A stretch of 48,879 nt of DNA from Chloroflexaceae bacterium. Lineage in GTDB: Bacteria; Chloroflexota; Chloroflexia; Chloroflexales; Chloroflexaceae. The DNA lies in assembly GCA_012031225.1 (NCBI GenBank), contig JAAUTZ010000017.1, forward strand, positions 1 through 48,879, in the 5' to 3' direction. This document shows, piece by piece, positions 1 through 9,080 of this stretch. A program made the translations under genes and the position numbers. The notes under the pieces were generated by a model. It was not told the DNA's origin and made no database searches. It saw nothing but the letters and a program-made list of their open reading frames with translations. Numbering within the stretch: position 1 is the stretch's first letter; the number at the start of each line of letters is the position of its first letter.

Positions 1-870
1 CCCGAATACGAGGAGGAAGACTACACCCCGCCCCCGCGCCGCCGCCGTGCGCCCGATCCGTATGTGCGCCGCCCCACCCGCGGCCGCGCCTACCCCCTAC
101 CCGCCGATGATGACGACGATCCCTATGCCCCCTACGACGCGCCCTATGGCGGTAGAGGTATGGCGTTTCAACAAATGCGCCCCACCCCAAACGGCAACGG
201 CTGCGCCACCGCGACGCTGTATGTGGTGCTTGGCACGCTAGCGGCGATTGCGCTCGTCCTGTTCTTCTTCAACAACATGCTCGGTGGTGTGGGTAGCTTC
301 TTCACCGGCACGGGGCAGATGCCCGTCCTGATCGCCTCGCCCACCCCCACCATCAGCGTGAATGGGCCTGCCGTCGTGCAGCGCATCCAGTCCCTCAGTC
401 GGCTGGAAACCACATCCTACACCATCGAGCAGGTAATTGATGCGGGGGTACGCGGCAATGTCTTCGAGAACCTGCTGTTTGGCGATAGCCTGCTCTTGAT
501 TGCACGCGGCAAAGTCACCGCCGGGCTAGACCTGAGCCAGATGCAGCCGCAGGATGTCGTCGTCTCTCCCGATGGCAAAACGGTGACGGTGCAACTGCCA
601 CCAGTGCAAATCCTGAGTGCTAATCTCGATAGTGACGCTACGCGGGTGTATGATCGGCAGACTGGCCTCTTTGCCGAGCCAATCAAAGATTTGGAGACTG
701 AAGCCCGCCGCGAAGCCGAATCGCGCATTCTGCAAGCCGCCTGCGAAGACGGCATCTTGCAACGCGCCAGCGAGGACAGCCGCCGCGCAATGGAGCAGTT
801 CCTCAGCTTGCTGGAAGTAGATCAGGTGATTGTTCAGGCTGCACCGGTGCCGACCTGCCCCACCAACTGA
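1..870 (+). CDS. DUF4230 domain membrane-anchored protein (5' end outside window)
   Basis: The reading frame is open from base 1, so the start lies upstream; a GTG at 64 is only an internal candidate. The in-window N-terminus is acidic and Pro/Arg-rich (a run of five Asp), then one hydrophobic membrane segment (about in-window residues 70-90, YVVLGTLAAIALVLFFF), then an extracytoplasmic domain. That domain carries the DUF4230 pattern: a short helical region, GKVTAGLDLSQM, a VxxDGKTVTVQLP strand pair, and a C-terminal helix rich in Glu/Arg. DUF4230 proteins are single-pass proteins of unknown biochemical role. The 3' end overlaps the 3' end of the convergent GAF gene by 37 bases. Family assignment is by recognised pattern; function is unknown. 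Confidence 0.75.
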   Translation, partial: PEYEEEDYTPPPRRRRAPDPYVRRPTRGRAYPLPADDDDDPYAPYDAPYGGRGMAFQQMRPTPNGNGCATATLYVVLGTLAAIALVLFFFNNMLGGVGSFFTGTGQMPVLIASPTPTISVNGPAVVQRIQSLSRLETTSYTIEQVIDAGVRGNVFENLLFGDSLLLIARGKVTAGLDLSQMQPQDVVVSPDGKTVTVQLPPVQILSANLDSDATRVYDRQTGLFAEPIKDLETEARREAESRILQAACEDGILQRASEDSRRAMEQFLSLLEVDQVIVQAAPVPTCPTN

Positions 871-1942
871 TCCTGTTCGGCATCATCATCGTTTTCCAAA
901 GCAGCCGCAGGCGCGAGCGCATCATATCCTTCGTTGGCACTGCCGCCACGAATCAGCGTCTGCTCTAGGGCAATCCCGACGATGCGCGCCAACCCGCGTG
1001 TCAGATGCACACTGCGCCGATTGAGCGGCACGAGCGGCGCACGGTAGCCAAGCACTAGCAAGCCGTGCGGCTGCGACTGATCGGGGATGCGCTGCAACGG
1101 AACCAGCACCACCCCGCGCAGGCTGTGGCGGGCAACGTAGCCGGGCAAGCTATCCGGCTCGTCGCGCAGATCGGCAAGGGTGTGCAGGCGCGGCTGTTTC
1201 ATGATCGTCTTGATCAGGATGCTCTCGGCGGCGTGCAGGGTATCGCTCGGATCAGCCGCCCGCTTCCCAGTGCGCGTGTGCAGCTGCACGCCCGGAAGCT
1301 CTGCTCCTCCCGGATGTAGACCCCCGCCCAATCGCACTGAAAGACTTGCAACGCCATGCTGTTGAGGTTTTGCAGGATCGCCTCAATGCGTTGCTGCTTG
1401 CGTAGCTCAACGGCAAAGCGGAACAGGATTGCCCCCACATCTTCACTGTCGGACTGCTGCTGCTGCAAGATCGCCTCAAGCAATACCCCAGCTAACACCG
1501 CTGCACTGATCTCAAGAAAATCGGTGAGGGCAACCAGCACATTGCGCTCGGCAACATACGCGATCAAGCCAACGAGCCGATCCGCACAACGAATCGGAGC
1601 AACCGCTAGCGAGAGATTATCCGCAAGGTGCATCAAAGGGTGGGCATCGGTTTCTTCGAGCAAGAGATAGTGCTGCTGCCGCAACCAGATCACCAACGGG
1701 TCATCATCGGCAATCGCGTTCGTGCTGCACTTGTCCGGCAAGCGCGAGGCAGCCGGAGTGAGCACCCGCTGATCGCCATTCAGCACCCACACCGTCGCCC
1801 CACTCAGGGGCAGTTGCAGCATCGTCGTGTGGATCGTCTCGCGCAACACATCGTTAATATCAGGAGTCGTCTGGGCAATGCGCGTGAGTGTCTTCAGGAT
1901 GCCAAGAACCGTCGGATTGTACGAACTGAGTACCAGTGTCAT
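834..1942 (-). pseudogene. Tandem GAF-domain sensor protein, split by a frameshift
   Basis: Two overlapping frames together make one protein of about 369 residues. The N-terminal part (start ATG at 1942, preceded by a GGGAGG ribosome site; an ATG 48 bases upstream lacks one) has a GAF-like domain with LPLSGATVWVLN and LSLAVAPIRCADRLVGLI. A second GAF begins near IEAILQNLNSMALQVF and breaks at about 1291-1293. There the correct continuation (GVQLHTRTGKRAA, then LRGVVLVPLQRI) moves to the other frame. Restoring one G in the GGG run (CCC on the plus strand) rejoins the two. GAF domains bind small ligands or chromophores or mediate dimerisation; no output domain is present. It could be a recent pseudogene or a sequence error. 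The 3' end overlaps the DUF4230 gene tail to tail. Confidence 0.7.
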
Positions 1943-2236
1943 TGTGCCTCCCTTTGTTGAACCCAACCACTCGTGACTTGCCAGACGCATACGGAGCAGG
2001 TTGTGTAAGGTGCGGGTAAGTTCTAGTATAAACGAATGCGTGCGCCATTTTCAGGACAGTTTTAGACAGATTGATGCGACAAGATTACTCCTCGCCCGCA
2101 ATCCGGCGGGCGGGTACTCCAAAACACCCCATCAGTTATCAGCGTATTAGCTCTGGAGAGCATACCCCACTATACGATATACCCTTACCAAGTGCCGTTT
2201 ACCACCCTGCCTAGGCCGCCCAGAGCGTGCTGCTGC

Positions 2237-3523
2237 CTACCCTGCGCTCGCGGGCGGGCCTGCCGTTGCCAGCACATACCGATCCAGCGTTAGGTAGCGG
2301 CGGGCAACGGCATTAATCTCATCCAGCGTGACGGCGTGGATCAGGGCCGGGTAACGATCAAGATAGTCCAAGCCTAGCCCAAAGCGTTCAATCGAGAGCA
2401 GCGTGCTAGCAATACCGCCGGTTGTTTCCAGCCCCAACGCAAGGCTCCCCGTCAGATACGCCCGTACATCATCCACTTCTTCCAACGTGCAACCCTGCTC
2501 CACAAAGAGGGCAAGCTCAGCTAGCACTGCCGCAATCGCCCGCTCGACGTTGTGCGGGTTCACGCCCGCGTAGGCTAGCCACGGTCCGGCTCCGAAGCCC
2601 GCCTCCAAGCCACTGCTCACGGAATATGCCATGCCCTGTCGTTCGCGCACGGCATGCCACAGCCGCCCCCCCATCCCAAATTGCCCCAGCACCATATTGC
2701 CGATCAGGGCCGCATAGAAATCAGGATCGGTGCGGCGCAAGCCCGGCACCGCCCAGTAGATGTCAGTCTGAACTTTGCCAGATAGCACCACATCCTCGCG
2801 GCGAATTGCACTCAGCGGGGGCACAGGCGGCAATTCCGGCGCAAGCGTGGGCGTGGGCGTAGTTCCCTGCCAATCACCAAAATGCTGATCCAGACGACGG
2901 AGCACGTCCTCTGGCTCCACCGCCCCCACAATCACGATGGTGCTGCTGGTGGGGTGGTAGTGCTGATGGAAGCGGACCAGATCGGCGCGGCTGATCTGCT
3001 TCAGCGACTCCGCCGTGCCCGATGCAAAGCGGCGGTAGGGGTGCGCCACCGGAAACAGCAGCTCCCGCAGGGCTTGGCTGGCCCGGTAGCGCGTGTCCTG
3101 CTCTGATTCACGCAAGCTCATCAGGTATTGCCCGCGCAGCTTGTCCAGCTCGTGCGGCGGGAACGTGGGCTGGCGGAGCAGCTCGGCAAGCAGTTCTAGC
3201 ACCAGTGGCAGGTCTTCGGGGAGGGCTTTGCCGCTAAAGTTGGTGGTGTGCATACCCGCATTCACACTGGCACTACAGCCGCGTGCTTCGATTTCAGCGG
3301 TGATCTGTTGGAAGCTGCGCCGTTGCGTGCCGCGAATCAGGGCTGCCGCTGTGAATACCGCCAAGCCTGCCAGTTGTTCATCCGGCTCATGCACCGCCCC
3401 CACCAACAGATCGCCGCGCACACTCACCACGGGCACATCCGGCGTAGGGTAGATCAGCACGGTCAGACCATTGTTCAGCGTGTGGCGCAAGGTGCGGGTT
3501 AGGCTTGCAGTGGGGTAGCTCAT
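2237..3523 (-). CDS. M16 family peptidase-like protein, non-catalytic subunit
   Basis: This 428-residue protein has the two-lobed insulinase/processing-peptidase fold pattern: TLNNGLTVLIYPTPDVPVVSV at the start, a central LVRFHQHYHPTSSTIVIVGAV, and a C-terminal lobe with YLTGSLALGLETTGGIA. At the position of the zinc-binding HxxEH motif the sequence reads AGLAVFTAAALIRGT, so the metal site is missing. In characterised bacterial M16B pairs one subunit carries the zinc and the other supplies substrate-binding residues; this is probably the latter. Its ATG overlaps the stop of the upstream catalytic M16 gene (ATGA at 3520-3523), implying translational coupling and a heterodimer. The physiological substrate is unknown. 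Confidence 0.88.
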   Translation of the reverse strand: MSYPTASLTRTLRHTLNNGLTVLIYPTPDVPVVSVRGDLLVGAVHEPDEQLAGLAVFTAAALIRGTQRRSFQQITAEIEARGCSASVNAGMHTTNFSGKALPEDLPLVLELLAELLRQPTFPPHELDKLRGQYLMSLRESEQDTRYRASQALRELLFPVAHPYRRFASGTAESLKQISRADLVRFHQHYHPTSSTIVIVGAVEPEDVLRRLDQHFGDWQGTTPTPTLAPELPPVPPLSAIRREDVVLSGKVQTDIYWAVPGLRRTDPDFYAALIGNMVLGQFGMGGRLWHAVRERQGMAYSVSSGLEAGFGAGPWLAYAGVNPHNVERAIAAVLAELALFVEQGCTLEEVDDVRAYLTGSLALGLETTGGIASTLLSIERFGLGLDYLDRYPALIHAVTLDEINAVARRYLTLDRYVLATAGPPASAG

Positions 3524-4824
3524 GCGGCGGCATCCTGTTCGAGGTTGGCGGCGGCATCAGCCAACGGTACAAACGTCCCAACGACCCGCCGCTGCTCCGT
3601 GAGGTAGGTACACGCCACCCGTTGCACATCGGCAACCTGTACTGCCGCTAGCTCATCGAGCAGCGTTGCAGCGCGGGTGTGGCTATCGAGCATCGCCCAC
3701 GTCCCTAGCATCCGCGCCTGATTCGTGACACTCTCGCTGCCATAGGCAAGCTGCGCCCGCATCTGCTTATGCACCCGTGCTAGCTCCTCATCGGTGATAC
3801 CTTCATCCTGAATGCGGGTGATCTCGTGCAGCAGCACGGACTCGATCTCGGCGGCCTGATGCTCCTGCCGCACCGCTGCGCCTAGCTCAAACAGGTACGG
3901 ATCCCGCGAAGGCATATACACACTGTACACCCCAGTTGCGAGTTGCGTCTCAGTCAATGCCTTGTACAGCCGTGCGCTACGGTTGGTCGGCACACCGCCG
4001 CCACTCAGCGAGCGGGCCCCACTCAACACAGCATTCAGCACCAGCAACGGCCCAAAATCGGAGTGGTGGCAATCCGGGGTTAGGTAGCCGATCTGCACAT
4101 ACTCGGCTGCACCCGGACGGCGGATGGTCAGGCGACGTTCGCCTTGCGGCTCTGGCTCCACCGCATGCACAGGCGGGATCGGGGGCCCGGCCGGCAGGGC
4201 CCCAAACAGATCAACAACGGTGGCAAGGAGTGCATCGGGATCAAAATCACCGACGAGCACCAGCACGGCATTGTTGGGCATGTAGTAGGTCTGATAGTGT
4301 TGGTAGAGATCAGCACGGGTGATCGCGTGCAGATCACAGGCGTAGCCAATCACCGGATTATGATACGGATGCACCGTAAACGCCGCCGCATTCACCGCTT
4401 CATCGAGCCACGTCGCGGGGTGATTGGCGTAGCCCTCTAGCTCGGCAAGGATCACGGTGCGCTCGCGCTCCACCTCATCCGCATCAAATACGGTATTGAT
4501 CATGCGATCCGCCTCGATCTGCAATGCCAACGTAATCCGATCTGCGGGCAAGGTCTCGTAGTAAGCGGTATAGTCGCGGCTCGTAAAGCCATTGAGGTAG
4601 CCGCCGTTGCGCTCGATCAGGCGATCTATCGTGCCCTGCGGATAATCCGGCGTACCCTTGAACAGCATATGCTCAACCCAGTGGCTAATACCGGTGCGCC
4701 CGCTCCCTTCATTGCGCGAGCCAACCCGATACCAGAGCCACGAGGTAATCACAGGGGCGGTATGCATGGGCTTGAGCAATACCGTTAGCCCATTCGCAAG
4801 GATGTGGATGTGTACGTTTTGCAT
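3520..4824 (-). CDS. M16 family zinc peptidase, catalytic subunit
   Basis: This is a 434-residue insulinase/mitochondrial-processing-peptidase type protein. The inverted zinc motif HWVEH is at residues 48-52, within GISHWVEHMLFKGT. The downstream Glu-rich helix ERERTVILAELEGY supplies the third ligand. NGLTVLLKPMHTAPVITSW at the N-terminus and NAVLVLVGDFDPDALL mid-protein are typical. No signal peptide is visible, so it is probably cytoplasmic. It is the first gene of a two-gene unit with the non-catalytic M16 partner, with an ATGA overlap. An extended -10 element (TGTGG-TATGAT) lies about 30 bases upstream of the ATG. Family certainty is high; the substrate is not predictable from sequence. 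Confidence 0.92.
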   Translation of the reverse strand: MQNVHIHILANGLTVLLKPMHTAPVITSWLWYRVGSRNEGSGRTGISHWVEHMLFKGTPDYPQGTIDRLIERNGGYLNGFTSRDYTAYYETLPADRITLALQIEADRMINTVFDADEVERERTVILAELEGYANHPATWLDEAVNAAAFTVHPYHNPVIGYACDLHAITRADLYQHYQTYYMPNNAVLVLVGDFDPDALLATVVDLFGALPAGPPIPPVHAVEPEPQGERRLTIRRPGAAEYVQIGYLTPDCHHSDFGPLLVLNAVLSGARSLSGGGVPTNRSARLYKALTETQLATGVYSVYMPSRDPYLFELGAAVRQEHQAAEIESVLLHEITRIQDEGITDEELARVHKQMRAQLAYGSESVTNQARMLGTWAMLDSHTRAATLLDELAAVQVADVQRVACTYLTEQRRVVGTFVPLADAAANLEQDAAA

Positions 4825-4854
4825 AGGATTTCCTGTCGTTATATGTCCCTATTC

Positions 4855-4866
4855 ATCATACCACAG
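4855..4866 (-). promoter_or_regulatory. Extended -10 promoter for the M16 pair
   Basis: On the minus strand the sequence reads CTGTGGTATGAT: a TATGAT -10 hexamer (4855-4860) preceded by TGTGG. No good -35 is visible. The start codon at 4824 lies 30 bases downstream. The same TGTGG-TAYRNT arrangement occurs upstream of several other genes here. Inferred, not tested. Confidence 0.5.
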
Positions 4867-4890
4867 AGCTACGTAGGATGGGCGACTGAA

Positions 4891-5838
4891 TCAGTAGTTG
4901 AGCGCCACCAATCCGGGTTGGCTATCAAGCACAATCCGCGCCAGCTGCGTCCAGTAGGCATTGGTGCGAAGTGAACGCCCCAGCATCACCAGATCAATGC
5001 TGCCATCGCGCACAACACTATCGGCAAGGTGCGGATCACCGAGCAAGCCGGAGCCGATCACAGGCACATCTGGCAGCACACTCTTGATGCTTGCGGCAAG
5101 GGGCACACGCCAGCCGGGAAAATGCGCCACTTGAATATCGGTCCGCATGTCGGTGGTTACATCAATGATATTCACCCCCGTTGCAGTCAGGCGGCGGGCA
5201 ATCACCCGCGCATCTTGCAGCGTCATGCCGTGTGCGTCGAACTCCTCTGCCACCAACCGAAAGCCGATGATAAACCGATTGCCCAGCCATTGGCGCATGC
5301 CTTCGACAATCTCGACCGCAAGGCGCATCCGGTTTTCCGGCGAGCCGCCGTAGCTATCGGTGCGCCGATTGGCAAGCGGCGAGATCAGGCTGTGCAGGAT
5401 GCCCCCATCGGCAGAGGAGAGGTTGACCCCATCGAAGCCAGCCGAGCGGGCCCGCCACGCGGCTTGAATGAAGGCTTCGGCGGCCTCGTGCAGGGTCGCT
5501 TCCGAACGGCTTGCCAAGCCCGCCGCTGCATCGAGCGAAAGCAGCACACACGCGCCGCCGCCCTGTATCGCCGTGGCAAGGCTGCGTAGGCGCGGCACAA
5601 ACGAGTCGTGATAGATGCCAAGATGCCCGCGTGTATCGCGGCTGCTTGGATTCAGGACGTGCGCCGGTTCGGTGATAATCAAGCCCACCCCGCCGTGTGC
5701 CCGATCCAGATAGTAGCTATACAGGGCCTCGCCGACAAACCCATCCAGCGCGGCATAGCCACTCGCCGACGGAGCCAAAACCACACGATTGCGAAGCGTT
5801 TTTCCAGCAATACTCAAGGTGCTAAACAAGTGCGCCAT
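4891..5838 (-). CDS. Old yellow enzyme family NADH:flavin oxidoreductase, atypical active site
   Basis: This 315-residue TIM-barrel flavoprotein has recognisable family blocks: LFSTLSIAGKTLRNRVVLAP at the start, SPLANRRTDSYGGSPENRMRL in the middle and VIGSGLLGDP, then MLGRSL, at the FMN-phosphate site. The expected substrate-binding pair (IHxAHGYL in most OYEs) reads NLSSADGGIL, so both His positions are changed (Ser and Asp). Dienoyl-CoA-reductase-like members also vary here, so it may still be an active reductase with another substrate preference. The start is placed at ATG 5838. A longer frame to 5955 is unlikely because a TTGTCA/TATAAT promoter lies at 5933-5962, so the longer start would fall upstream of the transcript. 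It is a single gene, divergent from the large secreted protein at 6216. Confidence 0.82.
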   Translation of the reverse strand: MAHLFSTLSIAGKTLRNRVVLAPSASGYAALDGFVGEALYSYYLDRAHGGVGLIITEPAHVLNPSSRDTRGHLGIYHDSFVPRLRSLATAIQGGGACVLLSLDAAAGLASRSEATLHEAAEAFIQAAWRARSAGFDGVNLSSADGGILHSLISPLANRRTDSYGGSPENRMRLAVEIVEGMRQWLGNRFIIGFRLVAEEFDAHGMTLQDARVIARRLTATGVNIIDVTTDMRTDIQVAHFPGWRVPLAASIKSVLPDVPVIGSGLLGDPHLADSVVRDGSIDLVMLGRSLRTNAYWTQLARIVLDSQPGLVALNY

Positions 5839-5932
5839 GTGATCCGCCTGAACTCCGTATGGATGCTGACGTGACGCTTGCCCCTCCCGCCTGCGTCGTT
5901 CAGCATGCGTGCTGTTGCAAAAGGTAATCTTT

Positions 5933-5962
5933 ATTATAGCGTGATTCGCGCCCATGTGACAA
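5933..5962 (-). promoter_or_regulatory. Sigma-70-type promoter for the OYE gene
   Basis: On the minus strand, TTGTCA (5957-5962), an 18-base spacer and TATAAT (5933-5938). Transcription would start near 5926, about 88 bases before the ATG at 5838. The rest of the 377-base gap up to 6215 must hold the divergent promoter for the 6216 gene; a TATACT (6135-6140) and a 13-base palindrome at 6102-6114 are there, but I see no clear -35. Confidence 0.65.
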
Positions 5963-6101
5963 TGGTATATCGTACTACCTCGCGCCTAATTCCCGCCACA
6001 GCTAGCCGCTCTACATCGGCAGGTTGCCTTTGGGTTAGGTGAATACGATCAGCGAAGCATAGAAATAAACGAAAGTACTAGCCATCTTCACACGATCTTC
6101 A

Positions 6102-6114
6102 TATCATCGTGATA
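6102..6114. promoter_or_regulatory. Palindrome in the 5839-6215 divergent gap, possible operator
   Basis: TATCATCGTGATA is a perfect 5-3-5 palindrome about 100 bases upstream of the 6216 start codon. Overlapping it, CACGAT (6091-6096) and ATCGTG (6106-6111) form another inverted pair. It could be a repressor site or chance; no binding protein is suggested by neighbours. Confidence 0.3.
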
Positions 6115-6215
6115 GGTTTTCTATAACTGGAGTCTATACTACCGGTATTGGGGGGAACCGAAACCGCAGCGCACCCCAGTGCTGCGAAGCTCATTCACAA
6201 GTCAAGGAGGGAACC

Positions 6216-8987
6216 GTGAACCACACAAGGAACCGACGTTGGGACAAGTACATCCATTGGAGCCTAAGCCTCACGCTCGTGCTGTGCGTGCTGCTGGGCG
6301 TAGGAAGTGTATCCGCCACTGATCGCCCCGCGAATACGCTGGAGCGAGGTGAGGTGAGTGGCAAGGTGAGCCTGCCCGATGGGACGGGCGTAGCAGGCGT
6401 GCGCGTAGCCGCCAGTGGGCGCACCACCACCATCAGCAATGCTGCTGATCGTTACACCACCACCGCCCGCGATGGAAGCTACCGCATGCGCCTACCTGTG
6501 GGCGATTATGCCCTGAGCATTCAGCCGGCCCAAATCACGAACGTATCGCCGGAATGGGTCGTGACTACGGCCCCCGTGCCGCTGCGGGTTGCCGCCAATA
6601 GCAGCACCACGCAGGATTTCACGGTGCAACCCGCCACGGTAACGGTGCAGGGTCGGCTTCAGTTTCCAGAAACTGAACGCGATCTCGCCACAGATGATCG
6701 CCCAGAACGCAACCCCATATTGGCGTGGGTGCGAGCCGAAAACCGTGAGGGGCAGGGGAACACCGTCACAGTGGGCAGCGATGGCCGCTTCAGCATCAAG
6801 GTGCTAGCAGGCGGCGTGAACCTCTCGATTGCACTGACGAACCCGCGCTGGATCGTGGATAGCGAGCGCCTAAGCTACACAGCTGAGTCCAGCGAGACGA
6901 TTGAGGTACAACCTAATCCCCTGATCGTCAGCGAGCGCGGCGGCTCCCTAAGCGGAGTGGTTACGGTGCTAGGCGAACAGCGCGAGCTTGCTCCAGCGGG
7001 AGTGCCCGTGCGAGCGTGGCGCACCGATGGTACCGGCGTGGTGCGGACAACCACCGATGTGAGCGGAACCTATCGCCTCAATGTCTCGGCGGGGGTGTGG
7101 CTGGTGCAGGCCATGCCAGTAGACACGGAGAACTATGATGTGTATGGCAACCCCTACGATCCCGCCATGTTTGTGCCCGCGCAAGAGGCGCAACGAGTGC
7201 GCGTAGATGGCGAAACCTCCGTCACTCAGAATTTGCAGATTGCCCGCGTAGATACGATGGTGCGCGGCTCTGCTGTAGATAGTCGCACTGGCGCACCGCT
7301 TGGGGATGGCGTGAATGGGCACGCCTATGTACTCTACCGCAACAACGAAGGGCGATTGGTACGGGCAAATGGTGCGCCACTCCGCGATGGCACATTCGAG
7401 CTAGGGCTGTCCTCACTGGTGGCGACAAGCTACCGGGCTGGATTGTACTTTGCGCCGAATGCGGGCTACGAAGCCCTTGCGAGCGTGCCCTTTAGCCTGA
7501 CCGCTAGCACGCCAATTTCACTCTCGATTCCGGTGCTGGTCAACAATAGCCAGATTACGGGCACCCTCAGCACTGCCGATGGCACGCCCGTGACGGGGGT
7601 GCGTGGGCGCGTGCTTGCCCTGAGCAACTTTGGCGGCACAGCGTTCACGCTGCTCGATCCGCGCACGGGGAGCTACCAACTTAATGTGGGCACAACTGAT
7701 GTGCGTGGGCAAGGCGGCACGACATGGCGGGTGAGCATCCAACTCGATTCGCGCAGTGGCTATGTCCTTGACCGCCCCCGTGTGCAGACAGCATTTCTGC
7801 CCTACAACAATGGCGCAGGCAGTCGGGTCACCGTCCCGTTCACGGCTTCGCAAGTTTCGGCTCTGATCAAAGGGCGCGTCGTGCTGCCCACTCCTGATCA
7901 ACTTGCCTATGCCAGCGATGATCCCGACGCTCAGCTCCAAACGCTGCGCAATCGGGCGGCAGGTGTGCGGGTGGTGGTGCGTGAAGTTGGCAGCGATGTT
8001 GCTGGAGCCTATACCAACTGGGGCTTTACGGATCGGGATGGCAACTTCAGCGTGCGTGTGGCAGCCGGTGAGTACCGCGTGAGTGTGCATACCCGCCCGC
8101 TCCGGGATCTGCGCCGCCTGCGAACGCTGATTGCCCCCGCCCCCGTGACTGTGGAGGTGGCGGATGGAGCAACCGTGGCTACCCCCGATCTGCCCTTCCG
8201 TCTGCCGGATGCCCCCGTAACCGGACAGGTCACGTTTGATGCTACGGGGACACCGGCCCTTGTGCGGGCCCGCGCCGCCGATGGTGCAACCGTGCAGGCT
8301 TTAACCGATATACGCGGCAACTATCAACTTGATCTGCTGGGTGGCGTGCGGTGGAGCGTGATTGCCACGAGTGCCAACAACGATGGCTTCCTCAAGAGCC
8401 AGCGCGAGGTCTTTACGCCAACGGTTAGCACTAGCCCGCAACCCGTCAACTTTACGCTGGCACTCGTCGAGCGTGAACGGATGCCGCGCAGCACGACGTT
8501 CACCTTCGATGCCGCAGAGAGCCAAGACCTACGCCTTGCCAATGGCTCTGGCATTCAGGTTCCGGCGGGAGCGTTGGGCGTGAGTGGCACCGTGTTGCTC
8601 GTGGCCCGCCCGCTACCCCAGCTTGCCAGCGATCACGATCTGGAGCCGATTGCGTTTGGCTACCGCTTGCACGCCTTTGGCGAAGATGGCCGCCCGATCA
8701 CGCAGTTCCTTGCGCCCGTCACGCTGCTGATCCCGTTCACCGCCGATCAGGTGCAGGCACTCGGCACGACAACCGCACGGCTAATCCCCGCCTATTGGGA
8801 TGAGCCGAGCGCAAGCTGGAAGAGCGTAGATAATGTGAGCATCATCTCCGATGAGCAGGGCGGCGGCGTGGTGCAGGTGGTGGTGGATCACTTCACCGAT
8901 TACGCGCTAGTTACGCCCGCTGAGATCGAACCTGCCCAGCAGCCGAGTGGCGTGCAGGTGTACCTACCGTTGGTTGTGCGCCAGTAG
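6216..8987 (+). CDS. Large secreted carboxypeptidase-regulatory-like repeat protein with YLPLVVRQ tail
   Basis: This 923-residue protein starts at GTG with AGGAGGG just upstream. A signal peptide occupies roughly residues 1-37 (basic start, LTLVLCVLLGVGSVSA). The body is a series of CarboxypepD_reg-like beta-sandwich repeats. Each opens with a GxVxLPDGTPVxGV-type strand and ends with DGSYRMRLPVGDYALSI-like text; I count at least five, including segments near residues 45-110, 245-300, 445-495, 550-630 and 665-710. The last ~170 residues form a different domain, vaguely ZU5-like, with IQVPAGALGVSGTVLL. The protein ends VYLPLVVRQ, a tail shared in form with the S8 protease at 11158. A strong inverted-repeat terminator follows. 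It is probably a cell-surface or sheath structural protein; exact role unknown. Confidence 0.85.
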   Translation: MNHTRNRRWDKYIHWSLSLTLVLCVLLGVGSVSATDRPANTLERGEVSGKVSLPDGTGVAGVRVAASGRTTTISNAADRYTTTARDGSYRMRLPVGDYALSIQPAQITNVSPEWVVTTAPVPLRVAANSSTTQDFTVQPATVTVQGRLQFPETERDLATDDRPERNPILAWVRAENREGQGNTVTVGSDGRFSIKVLAGGVNLSIALTNPRWIVDSERLSYTAESSETIEVQPNPLIVSERGGSLSGVVTVLGEQRELAPAGVPVRAWRTDGTGVVRTTTDVSGTYRLNVSAGVWLVQAMPVDTENYDVYGNPYDPAMFVPAQEAQRVRVDGETSVTQNLQIARVDTMVRGSAVDSRTGAPLGDGVNGHAYVLYRNNEGRLVRANGAPLRDGTFELGLSSLVATSYRAGLYFAPNAGYEALASVPFSLTASTPISLSIPVLVNNSQITGTLSTADGTPVTGVRGRVLALSNFGGTAFTLLDPRTGSYQLNVGTTDVRGQGGTTWRVSIQLDSRSGYVLDRPRVQTAFLPYNNGAGSRVTVPFTASQVSALIKGRVVLPTPDQLAYASDDPDAQLQTLRNRAAGVRVVVREVGSDVAGAYTNWGFTDRDGNFSVRVAAGEYRVSVHTRPLRDLRRLRTLIAPAPVTVEVADGATVATPDLPFRLPDAPVTGQVTFDATGTPALVRARAADGATVQALTDIRGNYQLDLLGGVRWSVIATSANNDGFLKSQREVFTPTVSTSPQPVNFTLALVERERMPRSTTFTFDAAESQDLRLANGSGIQVPAGALGVSGTVLLVARPLPQLASDHDLEPIAFGYRLHAFGEDGRPITQFLAPVTLLIPFTADQVQALGTTTARLIPAYWDEPSASWKSVDNVSIISDEQGGGVVQVVVDHFTDYALVTPAEIEPAQQPSGVQVYLPLVVRQ

Positions 8988-9010
8988 CGAAGCGAGCATA
9001 GGAAACAATC

Positions 9011-9049
9011 GCAGGTGTCAGAGGCAAGGGCGACTCCTCTGACACCTGC
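9011..9049. terminator. Bidirectional hairpin terminator with 14-bp perfect stem
   Basis: GCAGGTGTCAGAGG (9011-9024) and its exact reverse complement (9036-9049) flank an 11-base loop. It sits between the convergent 6216-8987 gene and the CPBP gene. There is no long T-run on either side, so efficiency is uncertain. The arm contains the AGGTGTCAG core of the repeat family seen at 34.7 and 38.7 kb. Confidence 0.75.
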
Positions 9050-9080
9050 TACCTTTCACCGAACACCTAAGAGCCACACC

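Noticed and set aside
2049-2236. Terminator for the M16 pair
   Set aside because: I looked for an inverted repeat with a T-run downstream of 2237 and found only very short CTCT/AGAG pairing.
5839-5955. N-terminal extension of the OYE protein
   Set aside because: The extra 39 residues are unlike the family and the extension overlaps the promoter and lies upstream of the predicted transcript start.
7518-8090. Long minus-strand frame inside the 6216 gene
   Set aside because: His/Arg-rich composition typical of an antisense shadow in GC-rich DNA; no ribosome site or domain.
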